Source: Janthinobacterium sp. PAMC25594 (GTDB taxonomy: Bacteria > Pseudomonadota > Gammaproteobacteria > Burkholderiales > Burkholderiaceae_D). Taken from it: a stretch of 64,000 nucleotides of DNA. Positions 1-9,800 of this stretch are shown in pieces (positions within the stretch are counted from its first letter, which is position 1; the number at the start of each line of letters is the position of its first letter). A program made the translations under genes and the position numbers. The notes under the pieces are model-generated. The model did no database searches. It saw only the letters and a program-made list of their open reading frames with translations, and had not been told where the DNA came from. The DNA lies in assembly GCF_019443505.1 (NCBI RefSeq), contig NZ_CP080377.1, forward strand, positions 1,922,001 through 1,986,000, in the 5' to 3' direction.

Positions 1-1233
1 CAAGGGGCTGTCGGCGGCCACCTTGGCGCGCAAGGCGCTCAAGCCATGGCGCAGGCCGATATACGGCTGGATGGTCGAATCGTGCAAGTCGCGCGCAATC
101 TTTTGCCGCTCGCGGTACGCCGCGCCGGAGGCCAGCTTGTCGAGAATGGCGATGTTTTCAATCAGGGGGAACACTTGCGCCACGATATGCAGCAGGAATC
201 TGGCGTCGGCCCGGGTCAGCCGGTTCTTCGCGGAGATCACGTAGATGCGGCCCAGTCCCTTATGCAAAGGCAGGGGCACGCTGATGAAGGAGCGCGCATC
301 GAGCAGTTCGGCCAGCGCCGTGCCCTGCGGCCCATGCGCATCGAGCCGCTGCCACTTCGCACTGCCGCGTTCGACTCCCGTGAGCACGCTCGCCAGTCCC
401 AGGCGCGCGCGCAACGACGGCGCGTACAGCACGCTCTGGCTGGCATCGAACACCATCAGCGGCGCCACCGCGGCTTCGCTCAGCTGGCTGACACGCCCAG
501 CATGTCCGCCTCTCTCTTCGAGCGCCGTACGCAACTGCCACTGCGCCCCATCGCCCTCGCGCATGACGAGGATACAGCTGCTGGCGTCAAAAAAGGCACG
601 CGCTTTCTGCAAGACCGACGCCACCGTGTGGTCGACGCCAAAGCGGGGATTCGATTGCTGGCTGACCTCGCGCAACAACGCCAGGCGGCGCTTCTGCAAC
701 AGCCCCAGGCCGCCCCAGTACGCAATCATGTAGCCGAGCGCCATGACAAAGGTGGTGCGCAGCAACAGGTGCGAAATGATCAGCTCGGGGGTCGATGCCA
801 CCGATGCCAGCACCAGCAGAACACAGGAGGCAAGCGTGATGCGCGCGCCTTCATCGAGTCCGCGCTGAAACGACGCCGCCAGGATAACGAAGAAAAAGAA
901 AGGGAAAAAATAGCTTTCGGCGCCGCCGGTACCATACACGATCAGGCCGCACCACAGCACGTCGAGCCAGCATATCACCTTGCCATGCACTACCGGATGC
1001 TTGAAATAAAGAAAAACAAACAGCACTGCGCTATGCAGAACGTATGAACACAGGATCAACCAGGCCAGCTGATTCGGCACACCCAGCTTGCCCGGGTTGA
1101 TGATCAGCGTTAATAACGCCGTCACCGACAGCAGCAGGCGCATGCCAGAGATCATGATCAAATCTGCATGATCGACCATTGGCAATGCCGTATCGGCATT
1201 TGGTTCCTCTTGCAGTTGTTGCTGTTGCAGCAT
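1..1233 (-). CDS. Sensor histidine kinase, NarL/DesK type (partial, C-terminus off window)
   Basis: The first 411 residues of a membrane sensor kinase are visible; the gene runs off the left edge. The start at 1233 follows from the reading frame. Residues about 25-165 hold several hydrophobic segments that look like a multi-pass sensor module. Residues about 190-330 resemble a GAF-like domain. The frame ends in a HisKA_3 dimerisation region with the motif A-R-D-L-H-D-S, whose His at about residue 384 should be the phospho-acceptor. The ATPase domain lies outside the window. Kinases of this class normally pair with a LuxR/NarL-type response regulator, which would be expected to the left. The signal sensed is unknown. 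It is divergent from the tad-like genes. Confidence 0.85.
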   Translation of the reverse strand, partial: MLQQQQLQEEPNADTALPMVDHADLIMISGMRLLLSVTALLTLIINPGKLGVPNQLAWLILCSYVLHSAVLFVFLYFKHPVVHGKVICWLDVLWCGLIVYGTGGAESYFFPFFFFVILAASFQRGLDEGARITLASCVLLVLASVASTPELIISHLLLRTTFVMALGYMIAYWGGLGLLQKRRLALLREVSQQSNPRFGVDHTVASVLQKARAFFDASSCILVMREGDGAQWQLRTALEERGGHAGRVSQLSEAAVAPLMVFDASQSVLYAPSLRARLGLASVLTGVERGSAKWQRLDAHGPQGTALAELLDARSFISVPLPLHKGLGRIYVISAKNRLTRADARFLLHIVAQVFPLIENIAILDKLASGAAYRERQKIARDLHDSTIQPYIGLRHGLSALRAKVAADSPL

Positions 1234-1449
1234 GCTGATTTATTCACTTTTCAAAAACACCATCGGCTGGATCACCAGGACAATGGTTGATTATTCTTTA
1301 ATTTATTAAGCCTCCGCATCTTACTCTCAGGAACGTTACTCAGGGGTATGGAGTAATCAATTAACTACATTTATTACAAGAAACTTGATTTATATGCACT
1401 TTGGTGCCACCCTTGCGCACTCGAAGCGAGATACAATGAAGAGTGCCCC

Positions 1450-2001
1450 ATGGGCAACAGGCCCGCCATCACACCGATGCCGGCGCGAGCCTTGATACGG
1501 ATACCAGACATGATGCTCAACCAGGCCACACCCTTCCGGTCCCCGCAAGGCAAATTCAGGCAATGCGGCTCCGCCATCGTCGAGTTCGCCATCATCGCAC
1601 CGGTCTTCCTGCTGTTCATGATAGGCATCATCGAACTGAGCATGGCATATTTCGCCAATCTCACCATGCAGCATGCGGTGCGTGAGGGGGCGCGCTATGC
1701 CGTGACGGGCAACAGCGATCTCGATCCCGCCAGCAGCAACCAGCAGCGCTACCAGGCCGTCATTCAAAAAATGAAAGCCAGTTCGATGGGCATCTACGAC
1801 AAGGTCAATCCCGTCATCACGGTGAACGGCGTCAGCGGCACCAGTGCCGGCATGTTCGGCAACGCGGGCGATATCGTCGTCATCTCCGTCGCATACAACT
1901 GGACATTCGCCACGCCGATGATGGCCGCCTTCTACAAGGACGGCAAGGCGCCCTACGTGGTGGCCGCCACCATGCGCAATGAAAGTTTTGGCGGCCTATG
2001 A
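1450..2001 (+). CDS. TadE-like pilus/surface assembly protein
   Basis: A 183-residue protein with the TadE signature: a short polar N-terminus, then a single hydrophobic helix starting with a G-S-A-I-V-E-F core (about residues 40-66), and a short extracytoplasmic domain. The helix is followed by the V-R-E-G-A-R-Y motif common in TadE proteins. TadE-family pseudopilins are minor components of Flp/Tad secretion machines. The start is uncertain: Met codons at 1510 and 1513 would give a length closer to the family norm, and no strong ribosome site separates the choices. The stop overlaps the next gene, so the three tad-like genes are likely one operon. Confidence 0.8.
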   Translation: MGNRPAITPMPARALIRIPDMMLNQATPFRSPQGKFRQCGSAIVEFAIIAPVFLLFMIGIIELSMAYFANLTMQHAVREGARYAVTGNSDLDPASSNQQRYQAVIQKMKASSMGIYDKVNPVITVNGVSGTSAGMFGNAGDIVVISVAYNWTFATPMMAAFYKDGKAPYVVAATMRNESFGGL

Positions 2002-2606
2002 TGCGTTCCCACTCTCTTTCGCGGCGTGCCGCGCGCGGCATCGCCGCCGTGGAATTTGCCATCGTGCTGCCACTGCTGGCCCTGCTGCTGTTCATGGTGG
2101 TCGACCTGTCGCGCGCCATCCAGGCCAAGATCATCCTGCTCAACATCAGCCGCGAAGGTGCCAACCTGGCCTCGCGCTCGACGACCGACCTGAACGGATC
2201 GAGCCAGACCATCATGAATGCGCTGGCCGCCAGCACGCCGCCGCTGGACATGAACAAGCGCGGCATGATCTACATTACCAAGATCATGGGCTACACGGCG
2301 AAAAGCGGCTTGCGCAATATCGTGCTGGAACAGTACCGCTGGGACGCCGGCGCGAAGGTGAGTGGCTACCTTCCTGCCAGCCAGGTGTGGCAATGCGGTA
2401 GCTGGAGCAATGGCACGTGCACCAATATCGCCCAGGCCGACAGTGCTCCCGCAGTGTCACTGATGTCGGGCCAGCTGTCCGATGGCGAACTGATTTATGC
2501 CGTGGAGACTTTCTATAATTTCGACATGCTGTTTGGCACATTGAAAATCGGCAACAGCACGACGCCTGTCCTCGGCCCCAACCTTTATTCGATGACGGTA
2601 TTTTGA
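1998..2606 (+). CDS. TadE/TadF-like pilus/surface assembly protein
   Basis: A 202-residue protein with a second TadE-type N-terminus: a short basic segment, then a G-I-A-A-V-E-F core and one transmembrane helix (about residues 14-40), then an extracytoplasmic domain of about 160 residues with two Cys in the middle (C-G-S and C-T-N) that could form a disulfide. It overlaps the upstream TadE gene by 4 bases and touches the downstream gene at TGATG, so translation is probably coupled. By position it would act as the TadF-like minor pseudopilin. An ATG three bases downstream (2001) is an equally good start. Confidence 0.78.
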   Translation: MMRSHSLSRRAARGIAAVEFAIVLPLLALLLFMVVDLSRAIQAKIILLNISREGANLASRSTTDLNGSSQTIMNALAASTPPLDMNKRGMIYITKIMGYTAKSGLRNIVLEQYRWDAGAKVSGYLPASQVWQCGSWSNGTCTNIAQADSAPAVSLMSGQLSDGELIYAVETFYNFDMLFGTLKIGNSTTPVLGPNLYSMTVF

Positions 2607-3967
2607 TGCGCATTCCACACAAGAAACAAAACGGGCAAGTGCTGATCATGGTGGCGCTGTCGGCCGTCGTCCTGATCGCCTCGGCGGGCCTGGCCATCGA
2701 TTCGGCGCTCGGCTATTTCGTCAAGGCCAAGCTCAACGCGGCAGTCGATTCGGCCAGCCTGGCGGCGGCGCGCGGCGTGACCCAGGGTGATACGCAGGCG
2801 GCGCAGGCGGCCAACGCGCGCCAATCGGCCAAGGAATTTTTTGACATCAACTATCCCGACAAATTCCTGCTCTCCACGCCCGTACTCAACCCCGTCGGTG
2901 TGACCTTCGACAAGGGCACCGTCACCATCGACGTCTCCGCCACCGCCTCGATGCCCGTCTCGCTGATGGGCATACTCGGCTTCAAGACCCTGAACGTGGC
3001 AGCCGCCGCGCAAACCATCCGCAAGGACCTGGACATGGTGCTGGTGATGGATACCTCGGGTTCGCTGTCTGGCAATGCCACTGCCGTACGGGCGGCAGGC
3101 ATTTCCTTTCTGAATAAATTCAATTCCACCGTGGATCGGGTTGGCCTCTTGCATTTCGCCTCCGAGGCGCAAATCGACCTTCCCATCAAGCTACTCAACC
3201 GCGGATTTGACCGCACCACCACCACGGCAAAAATTAGCAATTTTGTTTTTTCTGGCGGCACCAATTCGGCCGAAGGCATGTGGCAGGCGCGCAAGCAGCT
3301 GAAAGACATCGGCCAGATCAACCGCTCGAGCCTGCGTGTCATCGTATTTTTCTCCGATGGCTCGCCATCCGCGTTTTCCTCCTATTTCTTCCCCGCCATG
3401 TCAAGCAACTGCACGGCGGGTGGGCTCGCGACTGTGGACAAACTGCAAAGCAACAGTCAGCCGCAGTTGTTTGGCCTGTACGAAAAATGGGCGGCGAGTA
3501 CGCTGATGGATCCCACCAACTGCGCCGCTAGCGCGATTAGCACCCTGCCCCCCTGGTACAACGCCAACAATCCGGCGCCCCAAGCCAACGATATAGCGCT
3601 GCAGGAGTTCCCCATCGTGACCAACACGCCGCGCGTTGTGACCAGTTCGGTGTCCACGCAGCAGCAACGATGGACCAATGTACATCGCGCTTCGCGCAAC
3701 CTGCCCGAAGCGATAGCGGCCAAGGCACGCCAGGAAGGCATTTTCGTCTTCACCCTGGGCATGGGTCCATCGCTGATCGCACCGGAGGGGCCGGATAATG
3801 AACTAGGCGCAGACTTGCTGCGCTGTTTGGCCAACACGAGCGATGCGCCTACGCGTTGCCGCAAGCCGGCCGAACCCATGGGCCTGTACTGCTATGCGGC
3901 CACCGAAAGCGACCTGAGCCCCTGTTTCACGCGGCTCGCCTCGGCCATCCTGCGCATTTCCAAATAA
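2606..3967 (+). CDS. TadG-like protein with von Willebrand factor A domain
   Basis: A 453-residue protein. An N-terminal helix (about residues 11-35, following a Q-x-G motif) anchors it in the membrane, as in TadG and related putative Flp pilus-assembly proteins. A von Willebrand A domain follows, with an intact metal-ion site D-x-S-G-S at residues 149-153 and a long insertion rich in Asn and Cys. vWA domains mediate metal-dependent protein binding, so a role in surface attachment or assembly is likely. An upstream TTG at 2603 is in frame, but ATG at 2606 overlapping the previous stop (TGATG) is the natural start. No tadA, tadB, rcpA or flp gene is nearby. Confidence 0.8.
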   Translation: MRIPHKKQNGQVLIMVALSAVVLIASAGLAIDSALGYFVKAKLNAAVDSASLAAARGVTQGDTQAAQAANARQSAKEFFDINYPDKFLLSTPVLNPVGVTFDKGTVTIDVSATASMPVSLMGILGFKTLNVAAAAQTIRKDLDMVLVMDTSGSLSGNATAVRAAGISFLNKFNSTVDRVGLLHFASEAQIDLPIKLLNRGFDRTTTTAKISNFVFSGGTNSAEGMWQARKQLKDIGQINRSSLRVIVFFSDGSPSAFSSYFFPAMSSNCTAGGLATVDKLQSNSQPQLFGLYEKWAASTLMDPTNCAASAISTLPPWYNANNPAPQANDIALQEFPIVTNTPRVVTSSVSTQQQRWTNVHRASRNLPEAIAAKARQEGIFVFTLGMGPSLIAPEGPDNELGADLLRCLANTSDAPTRCRKPAEPMGLYCYAATESDLSPCFTRLASAILRISK

Positions 3968-3981
3968 GGCATGGCCATCGG

Positions 3982-5832
3982 CTAGAAGGCGAAGCAGCTG
4001 CAGCCCAGCGTGCCCCAGAAGCCGGAAAAGTCGCTGATCGGCACGGCCGACTTGCGTGCCCGGTCGTGGGCGTGGGCGTGCACGCCGCAGGCGCCCGCGC
4101 ACTGGTGCGGCAGCAAGGCTTGCGCCGGCCTGGCCGCGGGACGGTAATGGCCGGGCACCGCGCGCACGGGCGACCACTCGGGCAGCACGGGAATCGGGGG
4201 CGGCGCCAGGGCGGAAAATGGCCCCTGGCCGTAGACGATCTTGCCACCCACCATGGTCAGCACGGAGTCGATGGACTTGATCGCCTCTTCCGGCACGGCG
4301 AAATAATCGGCCGACAACACGGCAAGATCGGCCAGCATGCCCTCGCGTATGCGCCCCTTCTTGCCTTGCTCGCTGGAAAACCAGGCGCTGCCCGCCGTCC
4401 ACAACTCCAGTGCCGTGTCGCGCGACAATCTACCCGCCGCCTCCGTCAGGGCCAGGCCGCCCACGGTGCGTCCCGACACCAGCCAGTACAGCGCCGTCCA
4501 CGGGTTGTAGCTGGCCACCCTGGTGGCATCCGTGCCGCCGCCGACCGGTACGCCCGCGTCCAGCATGCGCTGCACGGGCGGCGTGGCCTTGGCTGCATCG
4601 GCACCATAACGCTCGACAAAATATTCGCCCTGGAAAGCCATGCGGTGCTGGATGGCGATGCCGCCGCCCAGCGCCCTGACGCGGTCGATATTTTTCGGAC
4701 TGATGGTTTCCGCGTGGTCGAACAGCCAGTGCAAGCCGGCGAACGGCGTGTCGCGGTTGACCTTTTCAAACACGTCGAGCATGCGGCTGATCGATTCGTC
4801 ATAGGTGGCGTGCAGGCGGAACGGCCAGCGTTGCTCGACCAGGTGGCGCACGACCTTTTCCAGTTCATCCTCCATGCCGGCCGCCAGCTCCGGGCGCGGC
4901 TCGAGGAAATCCTCGAAGTCGGCGGCGGAAAACACCAGCATTTCGCCGGCGCCGTTATGCCGATAGTAATCCGTGCCGTCGCCCGGTTTCAGCATGCCGG
5001 TCCACTTCTGGAAGTCCTGCAGTTCCGCGCCCTTGTTTTGCGTGAACAGGTTGTAGGCGATGCGGATGGTCAGCTGCTCTTTTTGCGCCAGCTCATCGAC
5101 GACGGCGTAATCCTCGGGATAGTTCTGGAAGCCGCCGCCCGCGTCGATGGCGCTGGTGATGCCGAGCCGGTTCAGTTCGCGCATGAACTGGCGCGTGGAA
5201 TTGACTTGCAAGTCGAGCGGCAGATTCGGGCCTCGCGCCAGGGTCGCATACAAGAGCATGGCGTTCGGCCGGGCGATCAGCAAGCCGGTGGGGTTGCCGG
5301 CGGCATCGCGCACGATTTCGCCGCCGGGCGGGTTCGGCGTATTTTTATCGTAGCCGACGGCGCGCAGGGCGGCGCGGTTGAGCAGCGCGCGGTCGTACAG
5401 GTGCAGGATGAAGACGGGGGTATCGGGCGCGGCCGCGTTGATTTCATCGAGCGTCGGCATGCGTTTTTCCGCGAACTGGAACTCCGTCCAGCCGCCCACC
5501 ACGCGCACCCATTGCGGATTCGGCGTGCGCAGCGCCTGTTCTTTCAGCAGGCGCAAGGCATCGGCCAGCGAGGGCACGCCTTCCCAGCGCAATTCCAGGT
5601 TGTAGTTCAAGCCGCCCCGGATCAGGTGCAGGTGCGAGTCGTTCAGGCCGGGAATGACCGTGCGGCCAGCCAGGTCAATCAACTGCGTGGCGGGACCACG
5701 ATGGCGCATCACGTCTTCCACGTCGCCCACGGCGAGGAATGTGCCATCGGCGATGGCAACGGCGGACGCCAGCGGCCGCGTTCGGTCGACCGTGTGGAAA
5801 CGGCCATTGAGTAAGATCGTGCTTGCGCTCAT
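3982..5832 (-). CDS. YtcJ-like metal-dependent amidohydrolase
   Basis: A 616-residue member of the amidohydrolase family 3 (TIM-barrel metal hydrolases), usual length for YtcJ-like enzymes. The metal-binding H-x-H is at residues 67 and 69 within N-D-S-H-L-H-L. The typical N-terminal beta-sandwich precedes it, and a G-G-T-D-A motif near the C-terminal side supplies the late Asp. The substrate is unknown; the family hydrolyses amides and related bonds. The last 44 residues form an unusual Cys/His-rich tail. The start at 5832 is chosen because AGGAGA lies just upstream; an in-frame upstream Met at 5877 has no comparable site. It is convergent with the tadG-like gene, 14 bases apart. Confidence 0.85.
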   Translation of the reverse strand: MSASTILLNGRFHTVDRTRPLASAVAIADGTFLAVGDVEDVMRHRGPATQLIDLAGRTVIPGLNDSHLHLIRGGLNYNLELRWEGVPSLADALRLLKEQALRTPNPQWVRVVGGWTEFQFAEKRMPTLDEINAAAPDTPVFILHLYDRALLNRAALRAVGYDKNTPNPPGGEIVRDAAGNPTGLLIARPNAMLLYATLARGPNLPLDLQVNSTRQFMRELNRLGITSAIDAGGGFQNYPEDYAVVDELAQKEQLTIRIAYNLFTQNKGAELQDFQKWTGMLKPGDGTDYYRHNGAGEMLVFSAADFEDFLEPRPELAAGMEDELEKVVRHLVEQRWPFRLHATYDESISRMLDVFEKVNRDTPFAGLHWLFDHAETISPKNIDRVRALGGGIAIQHRMAFQGEYFVERYGADAAKATPPVQRMLDAGVPVGGGTDATRVASYNPWTALYWLVSGRTVGGLALTEAAGRLSRDTALELWTAGSAWFSSEQGKKGRIREGMLADLAVLSADYFAVPEEAIKSIDSVLTMVGGKIVYGQGPFSALAPPPIPVLPEWSPVRAVPGHYRPAARPAQALLPHQCAGACGVHAHAHDRARKSAVPISDFSGFWGTLGCSCFAF

Positions 5833-6118
5833 GCTGGTTCTCCTGAATCCGTTGCTGGACGATACATCGATGAACATGGCCTTCGCTGGCGTTGAACTGG
5901 TGCCCGATCATGATCAGGGTATGATCGTTCGGAGCCCGCAGTTTTTGTGCGGCTTGGCTTCTATTTCCGCCCTTTTCCCACGCGGTGTATGCGGGGCCGG
6001 TGCCATGCAGTATGGACGAGACACTTTGAAAACAAAAACGGAAAGATTGCCAAGCTATATACAATTTTTTCGATGATTCCGATTGAGCGCATCGGGCAAT
6101 ACAACACCAGGAGAAAAC

Positions 6119-6373
6119 ATGGGATTTGAATTCAGGATTGCGGCCAGCCTGACGCAGGAGCAGCGCCAGCACATCGCGCAGCTGCTGGCGGCACGGCCGC
6201 AGGCGCCGCGCCCCCCCGGCGGCGCCATGCCCGACACCGAAGCGAGGCTGACGGACGCCGGCCTGTATGTGTGCCAGCACCTGCGCCCGGACCCGTGGCA
6301 CGGCCTGGCCGCCGTGCGCGCATGGCTCGACGACCAGGGCGTCGATTACGCTGTCGGGGAGATCGACGACTAG
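6119..6373 (+). CDS. Hypothetical small protein
   Basis: An 84-residue soluble protein of unknown function. It is predicted to be largely helical, with a proline-rich patch in the middle and an acidic C-terminus ending in E-I-D-D. The start at 6119 has an excellent ribosome site (AGGAG, five bases upstream). No signal peptide or membrane segment is visible. It stands alone between the divergent amidohydrolase gene and the convergent chemoreceptor gene. I do not recognise a family. Confidence 0.65.
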   Translation: MGFEFRIAASLTQEQRQHIAQLLAARPQAPRPPGGAMPDTEARLTDAGLYVCQHLRPDPWHGLAAVRAWLDDQGVDYAVGEIDD

Positions 6374-6403
6374 GCCTGCAGGCACCGTAGGCGATAGCCC
6401 TGG

Positions 6404-8128
6404 CTAGAACTCTTCCCATTCGTCATGTTTGGCGAGGCGCTTTCCCTCGCCTGCCTGCGCCTTGGCCGGCAAGACCTTGGGGACGGGACGGGGCGCCTTA
6501 GCGGGCGTGCGCGCGAGCAAGCGCGCAACGGGGCGGGCTTCCTTGCGGCGCGGCGCGGGCGGCGCGGCATCCACCTGCGCGGTCCTGAACACGCTCACCG
6601 CATCGGCCAGCCGGGCGGCCTGCTCCTGCATGGATTCCGCCGCTGCGGCAGCCTCTTCCACCAGCGCGGCGTTTTGCTGGGTCACCTGGTCCATTTCGCC
6701 GATCGCCTGGTTGACTTGCTCGATGCCGGCCCGCTGCTCGTCGCTGGCGGCCGAGATCTGTCCGACAATGCTGCTGACCTTGTGCACGCTGTCGACGATT
6801 TCGCGCATGGTGTGGCCCGCCTCGTCAACCAGGCGCGCGCCGCTCTCCACCTGCGCCACCGAGTCGTTGATGAGGGCCTTGATTTCCTTCGCTGCGCCAG
6901 CCGATCTTTGGGCCAGATTACGCACTTCCGTGGCGACGACGGCGAAGCCGCGCCCCTGCTCGCCCGCCCGGGCCGCCTCCACGGCCGCATTCAGGGCCAG
7001 GATATTCGTCTGGAAGGCGATGCCGTCGATCACGCCGATGATGTCGACGATCTTGCGCGACGAGTCGTTGATCGAACCCATGGTGTCGACCACTTGCGCC
7101 ACCACTGCGCCGCCCTTGCCGGCCACGGCGGAGGCCGACGCCGCCAGGCCGTTGGCCTCGCTGGCATTCTGCGCATTGCGCTGTACCGTGCTGGTCAGTT
7201 CCTCCATCGAGGACGCCGTCTCTTCCAGCGAACTGGCCTGCTGTTCCGTGCGCGCGGACAGGTCGATATTGCCCGAGGCAATCTGGCGCGAGGCCGTGGC
7301 GATGGCCTGCGTGCCGCCGCGCACTTCGGTGACGATGCGCAGCAGGTTGGCCGTCATGTCTTTCAATGCCTGCATCAGCTCGCCCGTCTCATCCTTCGAG
7401 CGCACGTCCACCTGCACCGTCAAGTCGCCGTGCGCCACCTGCCTGGCCACGTCGATCGCCGCGCGCAGCGGGCCGGAAATGTTGTGGGCGAGCCACCAGG
7501 CGATCAGGGCGGCCAGGATCAGCGCCGCCGCGCCGCCGCCCAGCAAGGTCCAGTGCGTGCGCGCCTGCAAGGCCGCCGCCGCTTCCGAGCGCCGGGCCAG
7601 CAGCACCGTTTCCGCCTGGCCGATCTCGCCCAGCAGTGCCCGCATGGCATCCATGCCCTGCTTGCCCCGGCCTTCCTTCTCCAGCGCCAGCACGGGCTCG
7701 ATGGCCGCCGTGCCCTGCGCCACGGCGCGCCGCAAAGCAATCACGGGATCGAGCGCACCAGCCAACCAGGCTTGCTTGGCAGCATCGAGCTTCGTCAGGC
7801 GCTCCTGCTGGGCAGGGTTATCGCTGGTCAAGCCGCGCGCAGCTGCAAGGTGCGTGCCAAACGCGGCCTGCCCCGCCTTGTACGGTTCCAGCGACGCCTC
7901 CGCGCCCGTGATCACGTAGCCGCGCTGGCCCGTTTCCACGTTGATCAGGCTTTCCAGGAGCGCGCTGTTTTCAGCGAGCACCTGGTAAGTGTGGGTATTG
8001 ATGGCATTGGCGTCGGCCAGCCGCGAGACATTCAGCGTGGCGACGGTGACCAGGGCGGCCAGCAACAGGACGATGGTGCCGAAACCGCCATACAGGCGGG
8101 TGGCGATGCGAAGATCGGCGATACGCAT
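6404..8128 (-). CDS. Methyl-accepting chemotaxis protein with CHASE3-type sensor
   Basis: A 574-residue chemoreceptor. Transmembrane helices lie at about residues 13-34 and 194-214 and bracket a periplasmic domain with the E-T-G-Q-R-G-Y motif of CHASE3-type sensors. A HAMP linker (about 215-268) and the long signalling coiled coil follow. The conserved hairpin tip carries the kinase-contact motif [12 protein letters not shown]. The extreme C-terminus is E-W-E-E-F, which fits the W-x-x-F pentapeptide that tethers CheR/CheB in other receptors. The start at 8128 has GGAGG upstream; the longer in-frame extension to 8272 lacks support. The ligand is unknown. Confidence 0.92.
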   Translation of the reverse strand: MRIADLRIATRLYGGFGTIVLLLAALVTVATLNVSRLADANAINTHTYQVLAENSALLESLINVETGQRGYVITGAEASLEPYKAGQAAFGTHLAAARGLTSDNPAQQERLTKLDAAKQAWLAGALDPVIALRRAVAQGTAAIEPVLALEKEGRGKQGMDAMRALLGEIGQAETVLLARRSEAAAALQARTHWTLLGGGAAALILAALIAWWLAHNISGPLRAAIDVARQVAHGDLTVQVDVRSKDETGELMQALKDMTANLLRIVTEVRGGTQAIATASRQIASGNIDLSARTEQQASSLEETASSMEELTSTVQRNAQNASEANGLAASASAVAGKGGAVVAQVVDTMGSINDSSRKIVDIIGVIDGIAFQTNILALNAAVEAARAGEQGRGFAVVATEVRNLAQRSAGAAKEIKALINDSVAQVESGARLVDEAGHTMREIVDSVHKVSSIVGQISAASDEQRAGIEQVNQAIGEMDQVTQQNAALVEEAAAAAESMQEQAARLADAVSVFRTAQVDAAPPAPRRKEARPVARLLARTPAKAPRPVPKVLPAKAQAGEGKRLAKHDEWEEF

Positions 8129-8297
8129 GATATTCCTCCAGGAATGAACACCCCGGCGCCACGGTGAGTCCCGCGCATGGAGTGCTACAGGCAATAGTAG
8201 TGAATAACGCCAATCCGGAGCGCGCCCTAGCCACGCATTTCCTTTACCTGTGGCATTGCGTACCTGAAACAAACCCGGCGCTTTTTTGCCATGCTGT

Positions 8298-8303
8298 TAT
8301 ACT
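8298..8303 (+). promoter_or_regulatory. Possible extended -10 promoter element upstream of rhlE
   Basis: The hexamer TATACT is preceded by TGT, which fits an extended -10 (TGn) element. No good -35 box is spaced correctly. It would give rhlE a 5' leader of about 110 bases, which is plausible for a cold-regulated helicase. This is weak evidence from motif match alone. Confidence 0.25.
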
Positions 8304-8418
8304 TCGCGTGTGCGGCACATATGACCAGTCCCCTTGCCGCTGTCTTTCGACCCCTAATCTGATTGCCTGCGACTGGCGCCCCCCGATGGCGACAGGCCGA
8401 TCTCACAATAAAGTTACC

Positions 8419-9792
8419 ATGTCCTTTTCCTCCCTCGGATTGTCCGACGCTATCGTACGTGCCGTTACCGAACACGGCTACACCGTGCCGACCCCCATCC
8501 AGACGCAGGCGATTCCCGCCGTGCTGGCTGGCGGCGATTTGCTGGCCGGCGCACAAACCGGTACCGGCAAGACGGCCGGCTTCACCCTGCCCTTGCTGCA
8601 CCGCCTGTCGACTGACGCGAATGGCGCAGCCATCACCAGCAACACGTCGACGCGCCCGATCCGCGCGCTGATCCTGGCACCGACGCGCGAACTCGCCGCG
8701 CAGGTCGAGGAAAGCGTGCGCACCTACGGCAAATACACCAAGCTGAACTCGACCGTGATCTTCGGCGGCGTCGGCATCAACCCGCAAATCAAGCAGCTCA
8801 AACACGGCGTCGACGTGCTCGTCGCCACGCCGGGCCGCCTGCTGGACCACATGGGCCAGGGCACGGTTGACCTGTCGAAAGTGGAAATCCTGATTCTCGA
8901 CGAAGCCGACCGCATGCTCGACATGGGCTTCATCCGCGACATCAAGAAAGTGCTGGCCGTGCTGCCGCCGAAACGCCAGAACCTGCTGTTCTCGGCCACG
9001 TTCTCGGAAGAGATCAAGGCCCTGGCCGACGGCTTGCTGAACAAGCCAGCCATGATCGAAGTAGCGCGCCGCAATTCGACCGTGGAAGTGATCCAGCAAA
9101 AGATCCATCCGGTCGACCGCGACAAGAAGCACCCGATGCTGTCCTACCTGATCAAGTCGAACAACTGGACGCAAGTACTGGTATTTACGCGCACCAAGCA
9201 TGGCGCGAATAAACTGGTCGAGCAACTGGGCGCGGACGGCATTGGCGCCCTGGCCATCCACGGCAACAAGAGCCAGTCGGCGCGCACGCGCGCGCTGTCC
9301 GAGTTCAAGGATGGCACCCTGCAAGTACTGGTCGCCACCGACATCGCCGCGCGCGGCATCGATATCGACCAGTTGCCGCACGTCGTCAACTACGACTTGC
9401 CGAACATCCCGGAAGACTATGTGCACCGTATCGGCCGTACGGGTCGTGCCGGCGCCAAGGGCGAAGCCGTGTCGCTGGTCTGCGTGGATGAGCACGAAAT
9501 GTTGAAAGACATCGAAAAGCTGATCAAGCAAACGCTGCCGCGCGAAGTCATCGAAGGCTTCGAGCCGGACCTGAACGCCCGCGCCCAGCCTGTGCAATTG
9601 CGCAGCGGCACCGGCGGTCACCGCAACAACAGCCGCGCGCCAGCGGGCGCCGTGGTGCGCGTGAAAACCGGCGGCAGCGGCGCCAAGCCACGCAGCGCCG
9701 GCCCGGCGGGCGGCGGTGGCGGCGGCGGCAACCGTTCCGGCAATGCGCCGCGTTCGGCAGCGAATCACCGCTCCGGCGGCCGCGGCCGCTAA
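8419..9792 (+). CDS. rhlE: DEAD-box ATP-dependent RNA helicase RhlE
   Basis: A 457-residue cytoplasmic RNA helicase of the RhlE branch, which remodels rRNA and mRNA structures and often matters in the cold. All core motifs are present: the Q motif near the N-terminus, Walker A A-Q-T-G-T-G-K-T (45-52), P-T-R-E-L-A, D-E-A-D (161-164), S-A-T (192-194) and H-R-I-G-R-T-G-R (from 336). A basic, glycine-rich tail of about 65 residues follows, as in other RhlE proteins, and probably binds RNA. The start at 8419 matches the conserved M-S-F-S-S-L-G-L beginning of the family. The in-frame upstream extension to 8164 overlaps the chemoreceptor leader and is rejected. Confidence 0.93.
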   Translation: MSFSSLGLSDAIVRAVTEHGYTVPTPIQTQAIPAVLAGGDLLAGAQTGTGKTAGFTLPLLHRLSTDANGAAITSNTSTRPIRALILAPTRELAAQVEESVRTYGKYTKLNSTVIFGGVGINPQIKQLKHGVDVLVATPGRLLDHMGQGTVDLSKVEILILDEADRMLDMGFIRDIKKVLAVLPPKRQNLLFSATFSEEIKALADGLLNKPAMIEVARRNSTVEVIQQKIHPVDRDKKHPMLSYLIKSNNWTQVLVFTRTKHGANKLVEQLGADGIGALAIHGNKSQSARTRALSEFKDGTLQVLVATDIAARGIDIDQLPHVVNYDLPNIPEDYVHRIGRTGRAGAKGEAVSLVCVDEHEMLKDIEKLIKQTLPREVIEGFEPDLNARAQPVQLRSGTGGHRNNSRAPAGAVVRVKTGGSGAKPRSAGPAGGGGGGGNRSGNAPRSAANHRSGGRGR

Positions 9793-9800
9793 AACGCGGC

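Noticed and set aside
3856..5814. 652-codon ORF on the + strand
   Set aside because: It is antisense to the amidohydrolase gene, reads as low-complexity Arg/His/Gln-rich sequence, and has no domain. High GC makes long shadow frames common.
6425..8167. 580-codon ORF on the + strand
   Set aside because: Antisense to the chemoreceptor gene, whose domains are unmistakable.
8164..8418. N-terminal extension of RhlE
   Set aside because: Not conserved in the helicase family and it would overlap the chemoreceptor leader; the family start is at 8419.
8227..9768. 513-codon ORF on the - strand
   Set aside because: Antisense to rhlE, which has all helicase motifs.
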